Notes: generated by a model from the sequence alone, not told the origin. A DNA stretch of 21,215 nt from JACZXQ01 sp036986155 (GCA_036986155.1 BTRA01000047.1:1-21215), one strand, 5' to 3'. Shown: positions 9,023 through 16,821, counted from the first letter of the stretch. A program made the numbers and translations.

Positions 9023-10794
9023 GGTTGTCCTGCGTAGGGGATGTAAAGCTCGAATCTGCGCATATCCCAGGCGGCAGTGGGGCAGCGCTCTGCGCATAGT
9101 CCGCAGTGCACGCAGAGGTCTTCATCCTTCACCATCACCCGCCCGGTCTGGGGGAGTTTGTCCGACACGTAGATCTCTTGATCGGTGTTCTCGGCAGGAG
9201 CGGTGAGCCTGCCCCGGAGATCATCTTCCTCTCCACCGTAGGTGATGGTGAGGCAGTCGAGCGGGCAGACGTCGATGCAGGCGTCGCACTCGATGCACAG
9301 GATGGGCGTGAAGTGCGTCTGGATGTCGCAGTTCAGGCAGCGCTCGACCTCCCTCGCCGTCTCCTCGAGGTCGTAGCCCAATTCCGCCTCGACGTTCATC
9401 TCTTTGAGCCGCCTCTTCAGATCGGCATACCGCATGGGCGTGCGGTTCTCGGGATTGAAGTCGTTGGAGTAGCTCCACTCGTGAAGCCCCATCTTCTGGG
9501 ACAGGAGGTTCGACCCGAACGGGGGCCGCTGGTCGATGGGAATACCCTGGCACTGGTTGTGTATCGACACGGCGGCCTGATGGCCGTGCTCGACCGCCCA
9601 GATGATGTTCTCGGGGCCCCAGGCCGCATCACCCCCGAAAAACACTCCCGGGCGTGTGCTCTGATGGGTCTTCCGGTCCACGACCGGCATGTCCCACGAG
9701 TTGAAGTCGATGCCGATGTCCCGCTCGATCCACGGGAAGGCATTGTCCTGGCCGATGGCGAGGATCACCGCGTCACCTGGGATGAAGACCGTCTCGAGGG
9801 TCGTCGAAACCAGGCGGCCGTCCTCGCCCTCATGCCACTCCACGATATCGAAGTTCATGCCCTTGAGCACCCCGTCCTCGACCACGAAATCCACGGGCGA
9901 GTGTTCCTCCAGGATCGCGATCTCTTCCGCCTCGGCGTCCACTAGCTCCCAATCGGACGCCTTGAAGAGGTCCCGCGGCTTCCTGGCCATCACCTTGACG
10001 TCGGTTCCACCCAATCGCTTCGCGGTGCGGCAGCAGTCCATCGCGGTGTTGCCCGCGCCGATCACGAGCACACGCTCCTCGATCGAGTCGACGTGCTCGA
10101 AGGCCACGGACTCGAGCCAGTCGATACCGATGTAGATCTTGTCGCTATCGTAGCGGCCCGGAAGCTCGAGGTTTTTTCCCCGCGGCGCCCCGGTGCCTAC
10201 GAAGATCGCATCGAACCCGCCGTTGTCGAGTAACCCCTCGAGACTCTCGACGGGGGAATTCAGGTGGACCTCTACGCCCATGTCGATGATCATCGCGATC
10301 TCTTCGTCCAGCACCTTCTCGGGCAGCCGAAACGCGGGGATGTTGGTCCGCATGAGGCCACCCAGCGTGTCGTGCTGCTCGTACAACACGCACTCGTAGC
10401 CGAGAGGCATGAGGTCGTTGGCCACGGTCAGCGAGGCGGGTCCCCCTCCAATCAACGCCACCCGCTTGCCGTTCTTCCTCTCGGGGATCTTGGGAAGGGA
10501 GTCCTGGATGTCCCCACGCAGGTCAGCCGCAACGCGTTTGAGCCGGCAGATCGCAACCGGCCCCTCATCCTCGAGGCGTCCGCGCCGGCACGCGGGCTCG
10601 CACGGCCGGTCGCACGTCCTCCCCAGAATGCCCGGGAACACATTGGAGGCGCGATTGAGCAGGTACGAGTCGGTGAGGCGTCCCTGGGCGATGAGCCGAA
10701 TGTACTCCGGGACGTTGGTGTGAGCCGGGCAGGCCCACTGACAGTCGACCACCTTGTGGTAGTAGTCGGGATTAGAGACGTCTGTCGGGTGCAT
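8980..10794 (-). CDS. GltD-like FAD/NAD(P)/4Fe-4S oxidoreductase, probable third (electron-transfer) subunit of the KorAB complex
   Basis: A 604-residue flavoprotein. The start at 10794 has AGGGGG four bases upstream and begins just before the conserved N-terminal Cys region; an ATG at 10872 is less likely. N-terminal cysteines (CQWAC at 18-22, CDRPCEPAC at 61-69) resemble the Fe-S part of the glutamate synthase small subunit. Next come the FAD site GGGPAS (116-121), the NAD(P) site GAGNTA (246-251) and GVFFGGDAAWGPENI. The C terminus is a two-cluster ferredoxin: CIECDACIDVCP and CVHCGLCAERCP. The role inferred is moving electrons between KorAB and NADP(H). Thauera/Azoarcus 2-oxoglutarate:NADP+ oxidoreductase, as I recall, has a subunit of this make-up. 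It lies directly upstream of korA with overlap, about 100 bases after the RCK gene. Confidence 0.88.
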   Translation of the reverse strand: MHPTDVSNPDYYHKVVDCQWACPAHTNVPEYIRLIAQGRLTDSYLLNRASNVFPGILGRTCDRPCEPACRRGRLEDEGPVAICRLKRVAADLRGDIQDSLPKIPERKNGKRVALIGGGPASLTVANDLMPLGYECVLYEQHDTLGGLMRTNIPAFRLPEKVLDEEIAMIIDMGVEVHLNSPVESLEGLLDNGGFDAIFVGTGAPRGKNLELPGRYDSDKIYIGIDWLESVAFEHVDSIEERVLVIGAGNTAMDCCRTAKRLGGTDVKVMARKPRDLFKASDWELVDAEAEEIAILEEHSPVDFVVEDGVLKGMNFDIVEWHEGEDGRLVSTTLETVFIPGDAVILAIGQDNAFPWIERDIGIDFNSWDMPVVDRKTHQSTRPGVFFGGDAAWGPENIIWAVEHGHQAAVSIHNQCQGIPIDQRPPFGSNLLSQKMGLHEWSYSNDFNPENRTPMRYADLKRRLKEMNVEAELGYDLEETAREVERCLNCDIQTHFTPILCIECDACIDVCPLDCLTITYGGEEDDLRGRLTAPAENTDQEIYVSDKLPQTGRVMVKDEDLCVHCGLCAERCPTAAWDMRRFELYIPYAGQPWPTTISTAPTTSL

Positions 10795-10898
10795 CAAGCC
10801 CCCTGAAAGCCTGGTGGTCGGTCCACGTTCCAGTGGCCCGGTAACACCGCGCACCATGTCGCGGTTCCGCATACTGTACCACGGACGCTACTCGTTGG

Positions 10899-12002
10899 TT
10901 AGACGCGCACGCCAGCGCGGCTCCTACCAATGACTTCGAGCAGGCGATCGTGCCGCGCGAACATAACCAGATCGTCGCCCGATACGACCACCGTGTCGCG
11001 GTCGGGCTGGACTTCGGCCTTTCCTCGCCGTCCCTGGAGAACGATGTCCATTTGCTCGGAATCCTGAAGCTCTCCGACCGTCCGTCCAGCCATGAATGAT
11101 GCCTCGGAAACCTTCATCCTGATCATGCTGTACTCCACCCCGTTCACGTTGAGCGTCTGCGTTATCTCGATCCCCACCGCCGCACCCGCGAATGCGGGCG
11201 CCGCCAAATCCGCCGAGCTGAGCACCGCCTCTACGCCCATGAGCTGCTGGAGTTGCTCGGAGGAGCGCTCGTCCCAGACCCGACTCACGATTCGAATGTC
11301 GGGATGCGCGTGCCGCACCTTCAGAATCGCCTCGAGGTTGGCGTGATCGTCGCCGGTGCACGCGATGAAGGTCTCGGCATACTCCAGGCGGGCCTTGCTC
11401 AGCGTGGCGGGCAGGCGTGCGTCGTCTCGAATGCAAGGCACGCCGAGTTCACCGAGCTGTTTCGCCACACTCGGCTTCGGCGACTGGTCGATGGCGATGA
11501 CGTCGAGTCCCATATCGACCAGGTCCCGGATCACTCGGAACCCGACGTGCCCAGCGCCGAACACGATGATGTGATGTTTGTAGGTCAAGGCGAGAGCCTC
11601 CCCCCAGGGATCCCTGCTGGAGTCCCGATTCAAGAAAAGGTTCACGAAGTCGGCCGCACCGAAAGCGATCAGGACGATGAAGACGGGAGGCATGGCATAC
11701 CAGAACGCGACCAGGTACCACTCCGGGGGCACCCGCTCCGGCGCCTCCAGGACCATGAGTTGTACGATGATGTAGGGTCGGTCGATGAACGGGATGCGCA
11801 CGCCGCGCGCAACCTCGTAGAGCTCACCGTAGAGCAGCCCGCCCCCGATCGTGATGATCACGACTCCCCACAACGGCACCCGGAACTCCCGTAGGAGCGC
11901 CACCGTGTGGTGCCAACCCGCACGAAGGCCTCTGTAAAAGGCCTTGCCTCGGCGGCGGCCGCCGATTGGGCGGGCGAGGCGGCTCTGGATGGTGGTTGGC
12001 AT
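10899..12002 (-). CDS. Two-helix membrane protein with RCK (TrkA-N/TrkA-C) NAD-binding domains, no K+ filter
   Basis: A 367-residue protein. A basic N terminus is followed by a membrane helix (about 42-62, VPLWGVVIITIGGGLLYGELY), a loop, and a second helix (about 96-122). The RCK domain (about 143-270) carries the nucleotide motif VFGAGHVGFRVIRDL and IACTGDDHANLEAI. A TrkA-C-like domain (about 285-367) ends in VVVSGDDLVMFARHDRLLEVIG. The layout is that of 2TM K+ channels such as MthK, but the loop between the helices (IIVQLMVLEAPERVPPEWYLV) has no TVGYG-type filter. Conduction therefore cannot be assumed; it may be a redox/nucleotide-sensing membrane protein or a modified channel. ATG 12002 has GGGA five bases upstream. 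The 177-bp gap upstream may hold its own promoter, but none could be identified with confidence. Confidence 0.85.
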   Translation of the reverse strand: MPTTIQSRLARPIGGRRRGKAFYRGLRAGWHHTVALLREFRVPLWGVVIITIGGGLLYGELYEVARGVRIPFIDRPYIIVQLMVLEAPERVPPEWYLVAFWYAMPPVFIVLIAFGAADFVNLFLNRDSSRDPWGEALALTYKHHIIVFGAGHVGFRVIRDLVDMGLDVIAIDQSPKPSVAKQLGELGVPCIRDDARLPATLSKARLEYAETFIACTGDDHANLEAILKVRHAHPDIRIVSRVWDERSSEQLQQLMGVEAVLSSADLAAPAFAGAAVGIEITQTLNVNGVEYSMIRMKVSEASFMAGRTVGELQDSEQMDIVLQGRRGKAEVQPDRDTVVVSGDDLVMFARHDRLLEVIGRSRAGVRV

Positions 12003-12179
12003 GGTGTCCCAATCTCGCTTGGGGCGCGTGGGGTGGGCAACGGGGCGGTGGGACGGAGCGGTGGGGCTCCTCCACGCCTTCGAGCCGCTGTTTCCGGCAT
12101 ACGCATGTTTTGAATCAGATCATGAGTACACAGTACAGAACCCCAGGGACTGGGCGACGTCCGGCGCCAGGCGAATAGT

Positions 12180-13313
12180 TCAGGAGCTGCTGGGCTCCAC
12201 CAGGCTCCCACCCACCCCCTCCGCCGTCTCGCTGATCAGCCGGTCCACCACGGCCTTCACGTCCCCCGTCTCGTCGAACGTGGCGATCTGCCTATCCGCG
12301 CTCGAACCGTTTTCGAGCATCGTGAACACGTACTCGACCTCCTTTCGGCTCCCCAACTCGTCGATCACGTCGGCGAGAAACCAGTCTACCAACTCGTGGG
12401 TGAGTTCCTTCAGGGGCACGTCGGCTTCTTTTCCGAGGTCGAGTAGCCGCCCGTCGAGGCCATATCGCGCCGCACGCCACTTGTTCTCTTCGATAAGCGC
12501 CGACGGATAGATACGGAACGTCAGATTGTCCCGGCGGAGCTTCCACAGCTTGGCCACGATCGCTTGAAGAATGGCGGCGATACACACGGCCTCGTCGACC
12601 CGCGTGCACACATCGCAGACCCGGAACTCGAGCGTCGGATACGCATGGTGCGGCCGGATATCCCACCAGATCTTGGATGCGCCATCGATCGAACCCGTGC
12701 GGACCAACGCGCTCACCAATTCGTCGTACTCGGCCCTGCTCTTGAACGTGGGAGGCATACCGGTGCGAGGGAAGTTCCTCCAGATGACGCTGCGGTATGA
12801 CTTTAGGCCAGTCTTCCGTCCCTTCCAAAACGGCGAACTGGTGGAGAAGGCGAGAATGTGCGGCATGAAATAACGCGCCACCGTCATGGCATCCACCATG
12901 AACTCGGGATCCTCGATGCCCACGTGCACGTGCATCCCGAAGATCAGGTTCTTGCGCGCGAGATCTTGGAGGTCCTGTTCGATGCCGAGATAGCGCTCGA
13001 GCGGCGTGATCTCCTGCTCTTCCCAGGAGGAGAACGGGTGCGTCCCGGCCGCCGCGATCTTGAGTCCGCTCTTTCCAGCGACGTCCATTACCACTTCCCG
13101 CAACCGGACGACTTCCACGCGTAGCTCGGCCGGGGACTGGCAGACCGTGCTCCCCACTTCGACCACCGACTGGTGGAGTTCCGGCTTGATCTCCTGCAAG
13201 CTGATGTGCTCGCCGTCCAGAATCTCCTTGATGAACGAGCATAGCTCACGGGACTCCGGATCGATGATCTGATACTCTTCTTCGATCCCGAGGGTCAGGG
13301 AGGGAGGTTTCAT
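12180..13313 (-). CDS. YbdK-type carboxylate-amine ligase (GCS2 family)
   Basis: A 377-residue protein that matches the GCS2/YbdK family along its length: GIEEEYQIIDPESRELC at the N terminus, SWEEQEITPLERY, FGMHVHVGIEDPE, FWKGRKTGLKSYRSVIWRNFPRTGMPP, and WWDIRPHHAYPTLEFRVCD with the metal/ATP-site residues. Family members ligate an amine to a carboxylate with ATP, and some have weak glutamate-cysteine ligase activity; the real substrate is usually unknown. The gene begins 7 bases after the SRPBCC gene on the same strand, with GGAG inside the end of that gene, so the two are probably cotranscribed. No catalytic motif appears to be missing. It is probably cytoplasmic, as no signal peptide is seen. 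Confidence 0.92.
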   Translation of the reverse strand: MKPPSLTLGIEEEYQIIDPESRELCSFIKEILDGEHISLQEIKPELHQSVVEVGSTVCQSPAELRVEVVRLREVVMDVAGKSGLKIAAAGTHPFSSWEEQEITPLERYLGIEQDLQDLARKNLIFGMHVHVGIEDPEFMVDAMTVARYFMPHILAFSTSSPFWKGRKTGLKSYRSVIWRNFPRTGMPPTFKSRAEYDELVSALVRTGSIDGASKIWWDIRPHHAYPTLEFRVCDVCTRVDEAVCIAAILQAIVAKLWKLRRDNLTFRIYPSALIEENKWRAARYGLDGRLLDLGKEADVPLKELTHELVDWFLADVIDELGSRKEVEYVFTMLENGSSADRQIATFDETGDVKAVVDRLISETAEGVGGSLVEPSSS

Positions 13314-13320
13314 GAGCGGC

Positions 13321-13746
13321 TTACTCCAGGCTGCTCTTCAGTTCCGCGAGAAGAGCCACGTAGATCCCGTGGCAGAACTCCTGAGCGGGCTCGTCGTTTT
13401 GCTCCCATGACGAGGACCATTCCACAAAGGTGGTACCCTCTCCGTCACCCGCTTGAACGCTGACCCGCCCGACGTAATTCTTCACGTCGTCCTTGGAGAT
13501 CGGCGAAGGCCCGTCGTCGATGCTGTACGAGAATGTCCGGTCCTCGTCGTTGAGCTGCCGAAGCGTCTCGTGGAAGACGCCGTTCAGCACACGCCTGGCT
13601 CCGGGCTCATCGCACGCGGCGTCGCCGACGATCTCCACTCCGGTGATCACGTTGGGAGCCCAGTTCAGGTCGTGAAAATCACGGAGCGCGCTCCACACCC
13701 GCTCCGGCGACGCTTGTATCATTATCGACTGGTAGGTCTGTCCCAT
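13321..13746 (-). CDS. SRPBCC-fold (START-like) small-molecule-binding protein
   Basis: A 141-residue protein from the ATG at 13746, chosen over ATG 13761 because a perfect AGGAGG lies five bases upstream and would be inside the longer version. The sequence follows the SRPBCC/polyketide-cyclase pattern: QSIMIQASPERVWSALRDFHDLNWAP at the N terminus, GARRVLNGVFHETLRQLNDEDRTFSYSI in the middle, TFVEWSSSWEQNDEP, and a C-terminal helix. The fold has a hydrophobic cavity for small molecules; the ligand is unknown. It precedes the YbdK-type ligase by 7 bases, and lies 111 bp downstream of lutC. The strong ribosome site suggests it is translated independently of the lut genes. Confidence 0.85.
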   Translation of the reverse strand: MGQTYQSIMIQASPERVWSALRDFHDLNWAPNVITGVEIVGDAACDEPGARRVLNGVFHETLRQLNDEDRTFSYSIDDGPSPISKDDVKNYVGRVSVQAGDGEGTTFVEWSSSWEQNDEPAQEFCHGIYVALLAELKSSLE

Positions 13747-13751
13747 TCCAA

Positions 13752-13757
13752 CCTCCT
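13752..13757 (-). promoter_or_regulatory. Strong Shine-Dalgarno (AGGAGG) deciding the SRPBCC start
   Basis: The minus strand reads AGGAGG followed by five bases and ATG at 13746. It is the best match to the anti-Shine-Dalgarno sequence noticed in the minus-strand array, and it excludes the upstream in-frame ATG at 13761 as the main start. Confidence 0.8.
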
Positions 13758-13787
13758 GCATTCATGGAGAGTGCGTGCCTGGGAAGC

Positions 13788-13800
13788 GGCCCGAGGGGCC
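13788..13800 (-). other. Short GC hairpin between lutC and the SRPBCC gene
   Basis: GGCCC and GGGCC are perfectly complementary around a GAG loop (plus-strand view), about 60 bases after the lutC stop. There is no T-run on the minus strand, so it is at best a pause or RNA-processing site separating lutABC from the downstream genes. It could also be chance in GC-rich DNA. Confidence 0.3.
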
Positions 13801-13857
13801 ACAACCTGCGAAGTGAAGCCTCCTCCTGCAACGCACACCGGGCCACACGGCCACCCA

Positions 13858-14424
13858 TCACCCGACGATCCCGACGACTACCCTCCCAGGCCCGTGCACA
13901 CCGGTGACGATGACCCTGCCGATGTCCGCGGACTTGGACGGCCCCGAGTGGAGAGCGAGTGCGGAAGGGAGATCACCGCGCGCGGCCTCGATGGCTTCGC
14001 CGAGCGTGGCCACCACCGCGTCCGCCCGAACCCACACCAAATGGGTCGGCGGGAGCAGTTGGGGCAGCTGCCCACCGTGGGAGTCGAGCACCAGGGAACC
14101 TGTGTCGGCGGCGGCATATCGCGCCATGGAAACGCCTAGTGGCGCCTCCCGGGCGGGCCGGCTCGGGAGGTGCGTGGCCAACTCTGTCGGCACGTCGGCC
14201 CCGGCGGCCACTCCCTCAAAGGCGTGCTCAAAGCCGTCGAGCCAGTCGCCCGCCTCGTCCATGTTCGAGAATCGCTCGACCTCACCGCCCGCCGCCCGGA
14301 ACCTATCCGCGAAGGCTTCGATCGCAGGGCCCGACGGGGGTGACCCGACGAACACACCAGGGTGAGCCACGGCCTGTCGGCCAGCCAATGCAGACCTGAT
14401 CCGAGTCAGGATACCGTCCCTCAT
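13858..14424 (-). CDS. lutC: Lactate utilization protein C (LUD domain)
   Basis: A 188-residue LUD-domain protein of the LutC/YkgG family. It works with LutA and LutB in oxidation of L-lactate to pyruvate. The domain spans nearly the whole protein: ILTRIRSAL at the start, FRAAGGEVERF, ARYAAADTGSLVLDS, the PPTHLVWVRADAVVATLGEAI segment and the C-terminal GPSKSADIGRVIVTGVHGPGRVVVGIVG. The start at 14424 overlaps the lutB stop as ATGA and has GAAGGA about nine bases ahead. The frame remains open well upstream inside lutB, but that extension is not LutC-like and is rejected. The low-complexity N-terminal third is ordinary for the family. Confidence 0.92.
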   Translation of the reverse strand: MRDGILTRIRSALAGRQAVAHPGVFVGSPPSGPAIEAFADRFRAAGGEVERFSNMDEAGDWLDGFEHAFEGVAAGADVPTELATHLPSRPAREAPLGVSMARYAAADTGSLVLDSHGGQLPQLLPPTHLVWVRADAVVATLGEAIEAARGDLPSALALHSGPSKSADIGRVIVTGVHGPGRVVVGIVG

Positions 14425-15809
14425 GTCGGGCCGTCCTTCCGACGGCGCATGAACGACGGCCTGCTCCACGGGAGTGCACCGTGGACGCTCAGCCACGACC
14501 CCAAGAACGGAAGCCGCCGCCTCACGGCCGAAGGCAGGAGCCGGAGCCCCGCCGCCCCGATTCGAAACAGGGCCGGGCGCTTCGCCGCCGCAGCGTACGC
14601 AGACATCAGTACCCGCTCGGTGGTTGGTGCCATTCCGGCCTCCACCGCTCTCCTTCGCCAGGTCAACAGCATCTCGTGGAGCGGGATCCGTACGGGGCAC
14701 ACCTCGGTACATGCGCCGCACAGGCTCGAGGCGAACGGGAGCGTGCCGCCCTCGTCGAGGCCGAGCAGACCCGGCGCCAGCACCGCACCTATCGGACCAC
14801 TGTACACCCAGCCATAGGCGTGCCCCCCCGTTTGCCTGTAGACGGGGCATACGTTCAGGCAGGCGCCGCAGCGAACGCACTTGAGCGCCTCCCATGTGGA
14901 TTCGTCGGCCAGCATGCCGGTGCGGCCATTGTCCACCAGGATCACGTGCACGGCCTCCGGTCCGTCAGGCTCGCCGTCCCTGCGGGGGCCGTGGATCATG
15001 GACACGAAGGTTCCCACTGCCTGGCCCGTGGCGGCACGCGACGTCAACTGGACCATGCCCGCCAAGTCACTCCAGCGCGCGACCACCTTCTCGATCCCGA
15101 CCAGGGCGACGTGCACCTTGGGAACGCTCGTGGCCAACCGGATGTTGCCCTCGTTCTCGATGAGCGCCAGCGTCCCGGTTTCGGCCACAAGAAAGTTCCC
15201 GCCGGTGATGCCCATTTCCGCCGTGAGGAATGCCTCGCGCAGGGCAGATCGAGCAGCAGCAGCCAGATCCTCCGGGGTCGCATCGAGTGGTGTGCCGTGC
15301 ACGCGGTGGAAGAGCTGCTGGATGTCATGCAGGCTTCTGTGGATGGCGGGGCCCAGAATATGGCTCGGCGGCTCACCAAAGAGTTGGATTACGTACTCGC
15401 CCAAGTCCGTCTCGACCACTTCGATGCCCTGCCCCTGGAGCGCGGCATTCACGCCGAGCTCCTCCGAGAGCATGCTCTTCCCCTTTACGACCCGGCGCAC
15501 GCCATGAGCTGCGGCCACCCCCTCCAGCACGCTGTGGACGTCGGCTGCGGTCTCTGCCCAATGCACCACGACACCGTTTTCGGTGAGGCGGCGTTCGGCT
15601 TCTTCCAGATAGTCGGCCAGGTTGGTCAGCGCGTGGCCCTTCACGTCGCTCGCCCAGGCACGCCATGCATCTGCGTCGACCTCGCCGTACGCCTGTTCGC
15701 GGTGTCGGTCGAACGCGACCGTCGCCCCGATCACGGCCTCCCGCACCCCCGGTTCATCGCGAAGGGTCGCCCGGGCACGAGCGGCATAGTCCCTACTACG
15801 GACTTCCAT
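14421..15809 (-). CDS. lutB: Lactate utilization iron-sulfur protein B
   Basis: A 462-residue protein from ATG 15809, which has GGGAGG six bases upstream; an earlier ATG at 15839 lies inside lutA and is less likely. The LUD domain spans about 60-300 (VVKGKSMLSEELGVN, GITGGNFLVAETGTLALIENEGN, TSVPKVHVALVGIEKVV). Two [4Fe-4S] motifs follow: C311-x2-C-x2-C-x3-C321P and C364-x2-C-x3-C371P. A C-terminal helical tail (about 380-462) is the LutB C-terminal region. It is the Fe-S core of the membrane-associated LutABC lactate oxidase. The 14-base overlap with lutA and 4-base overlap with lutC show a tight operon. Confidence 0.94.
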   Translation of the reverse strand: MEVRSRDYAARARATLRDEPGVREAVIGATVAFDRHREQAYGEVDADAWRAWASDVKGHALTNLADYLEEAERRLTENGVVVHWAETAADVHSVLEGVAAAHGVRRVVKGKSMLSEELGVNAALQGQGIEVVETDLGEYVIQLFGEPPSHILGPAIHRSLHDIQQLFHRVHGTPLDATPEDLAAAARSALREAFLTAEMGITGGNFLVAETGTLALIENEGNIRLATSVPKVHVALVGIEKVVARWSDLAGMVQLTSRAATGQAVGTFVSMIHGPRRDGEPDGPEAVHVILVDNGRTGMLADESTWEALKCVRCGACLNVCPVYRQTGGHAYGWVYSGPIGAVLAPGLLGLDEGGTLPFASSLCGACTEVCPVRIPLHEMLLTWRRRAVEAGMAPTTERVLMSAYAAAAKRPALFRIGAAGLRLLPSAVRRRLPFLGSWLSVHGALPWSRPSFMRRRKDGPT

Positions 15810-16518
15810 TCGCCGCCTCCCAGAGCACGCTGGCCACATGCCTGAACACCGGGCCGTTGCCCCGCTGGGCCGCCCTCCCCGAGAGATGCAGCAGGCACCC
15901 GGGATCAGCCGACGTTACGATGTCCGGGCCCGGCAGCGTGTCGAGCTTGCGGTCCGCCATGGCTGCCGAGACTTCGGGGAGCTTGGCCGAGAACAGCCCG
16001 CCGAACCCGCAGCACTCCTCGGCCGCCTCCCACTCCACCAACTCGGCGCCGGCATTTCCGAGCAAGGTCAGGGGCTCTTCGCGTGAGCCGAGCTCGCGTA
16101 GGGCATGGCAGCCGTGATGATATGCGACAGCGTGGCCCTCCAGTCCCGACCCCACATCTTCGACCCCGAGCACCCTGACGATGAACTCCGCCAATTCGAA
16201 CGTCCGACCGGCGAGCTCCGCCACCGCCGTGCCACCCTCGGGCGCAAACAACTCGGCGTAGCCCCCGCGCAACATCGCGGCGCAGCTACCCGATGGGACG
16301 ACCACGTACTCTGCGTCGGCGAGCGCCTCGACTGTGTGGCGGGCCATCCTCATGGCCTCCCGCCAATACCCGGCATTATAGGCGGGCTGGCCGCAACAGG
16401 TCTGGCCCATAGCGACATCCACGTCGACTCCCAACGACCGGAGCAGTTCGGCACTGTCGGCGCAGGCGTCCGCAAAGAACTGGTCGCCCAGACAGGTTAC
16501 GAAGAGGGTCGCGCGCAT
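15796..16518 (-). CDS. lutA: Lactate utilization protein A (CCG-domain heterodisulfide-reductase-like subunit)
   Basis: A 240-residue protein with two cysteine-rich CCG domains: C41-C42-G (GQTCCGQPAYNAG) and C169-C170-G (EECCGFGG), with C137 in HHGCHALREL. These resemble HdrB/GlcF domains that hold Fe-S clusters. With LutB and LutC it should oxidise L-lactate to pyruvate. ATG 16518 is the first gene of the minus-strand array; its ribosome site is weak. The first 11 codons plus everything upstream to about 16634 belong to a 151-bp direct repeat found again before guaA. Control of lutA and guaA may therefore share sequence elements. Confidence 0.93.
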   Translation of the reverse strand: MRATLFVTCLGDQFFADACADSAELLRSLGVDVDVAMGQTCCGQPAYNAGYWREAMRMARHTVEALADAEYVVVPSGSCAAMLRGGYAELFAPEGGTAVAELAGRTFELAEFIVRVLGVEDVGSGLEGHAVAYHHGCHALRELGSREEPLTLLGNAGAELVEWEAAEECCGFGGLFSAKLPEVSAAMADRKLDTLPGPDIVTSADPGCLLHLSGRAAQRGNGPVFRHVASVLWEAANGSP

Positions 16519-16634
16519 CGCACCAGTGGTTCGAGTTCAGACCGTTTTCCGGGCAGCAGGCCGGCTACCCCTTCCCGCCTCGGCGGAGAGTGCGTAACCT
16601 GGGCTGACCGAACGATGGAGGCCACCCGATCCGA
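16484..16634. repeat. Direct repeat, copy 1 (lutA 5' end and upstream region)
   Basis: This 151-bp segment matches 17458-17608 in the same orientation without gaps. By eye I count about nine mismatches (roughly 94% identity), seven of them clustered in 16545-16564. It runs from lutA codon 11 through the lutA start and leader. Just beyond its end, a weaker match continues to a GAGG...TTGAAG that mirrors the guaA ribosome site and start, so the unit looks like a complete lutA-guaA divergent intergenic region. Confidence 0.92.
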
Positions 16635-16705
16635 TACCGAGGTGAGCGCTTGAAGGGCTCGGCCCGTCGTCCCGAGTACGACACGCCTTACCTCTTACAC
16701 CCAAG

Positions 16706-16789
16706 TGCCGGGGGCGGGAGATGAACCCGCAAGGGCCGAAGCCCGGGGGATGTTAGGTCCCCGAGTTTACCGATTTTGCCACCCCCGGC
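16706..16789 (-). tRNA. tRNA-Leu(UAA)-like gene, structurally atypical, possibly a pseudogene
   Basis: The minus strand folds into a class-II cloverleaf of 84 bases. The 7-bp acceptor GCCGGGG/CCCCGGC is perfect and followed by A; CCA is not encoded. The anticodon stem GGGGA/UCCCC encloses CCUAACA (UAA in the centre). A long variable arm GGGC-UUCG-GCCC and T-stem GCGGG/CCCGC with loop UUCAUCU complete it. Odd points are C at position 33 (normally U), C at 37, U at 58 (normally A), G at 8 in the 7/5 fold, and a poorly paired D-stem. If the acceptor is drawn with 8 pairs and the T-stem with 4, position 8 becomes U. It may be a decayed tRNA-Leu or an unusual tRNA; the leucine identity rests on the anticodon and long arm only. 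Confidence 0.6.
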
Positions 16790-16821
16790 GAGGACACCAC
16801 TCTACAACGGCCTTGCACCGT

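Noticed and set aside
7970..9037. A 355-codon open frame on the plus strand opposite korA
   Set aside because: Arg/His/Val-rich translation without domains, antisense to the strongly conserved korA frame.
12003..12179. Promoter or small gene between the ybdK-type gene and the RCK gene
   Set aside because: Short ORFs here have no domain or good ribosome site, and no convincing -35/-10 pair was found; a GTAC-TGT-GTAC palindrome near 12128-12138 is too short to call an operator.
14425..14895. N-terminal extension of lutC back to an ATG at 14895
   Set aside because: The extra residues overlap lutB out of frame and do not resemble LutC; the ATGA junction and GAAGGA favour 14424.
14481..15845. 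A 454-codon open frame on the plus strand
   Set aside because: It lies entirely opposite lutB/lutC, whose products have clear Fe-S and LUD motifs; its translation has no recognisable domain. It is a by-product of high GC.
16706..16789. Selenocysteine tRNA (because an 8-bp acceptor can be drawn)
   Set aside because: The anticodon loop centre is UAA, not UCA, the D-arm lacks the long tRNA-Sec stem, and no selenoprotein genes are nearby.
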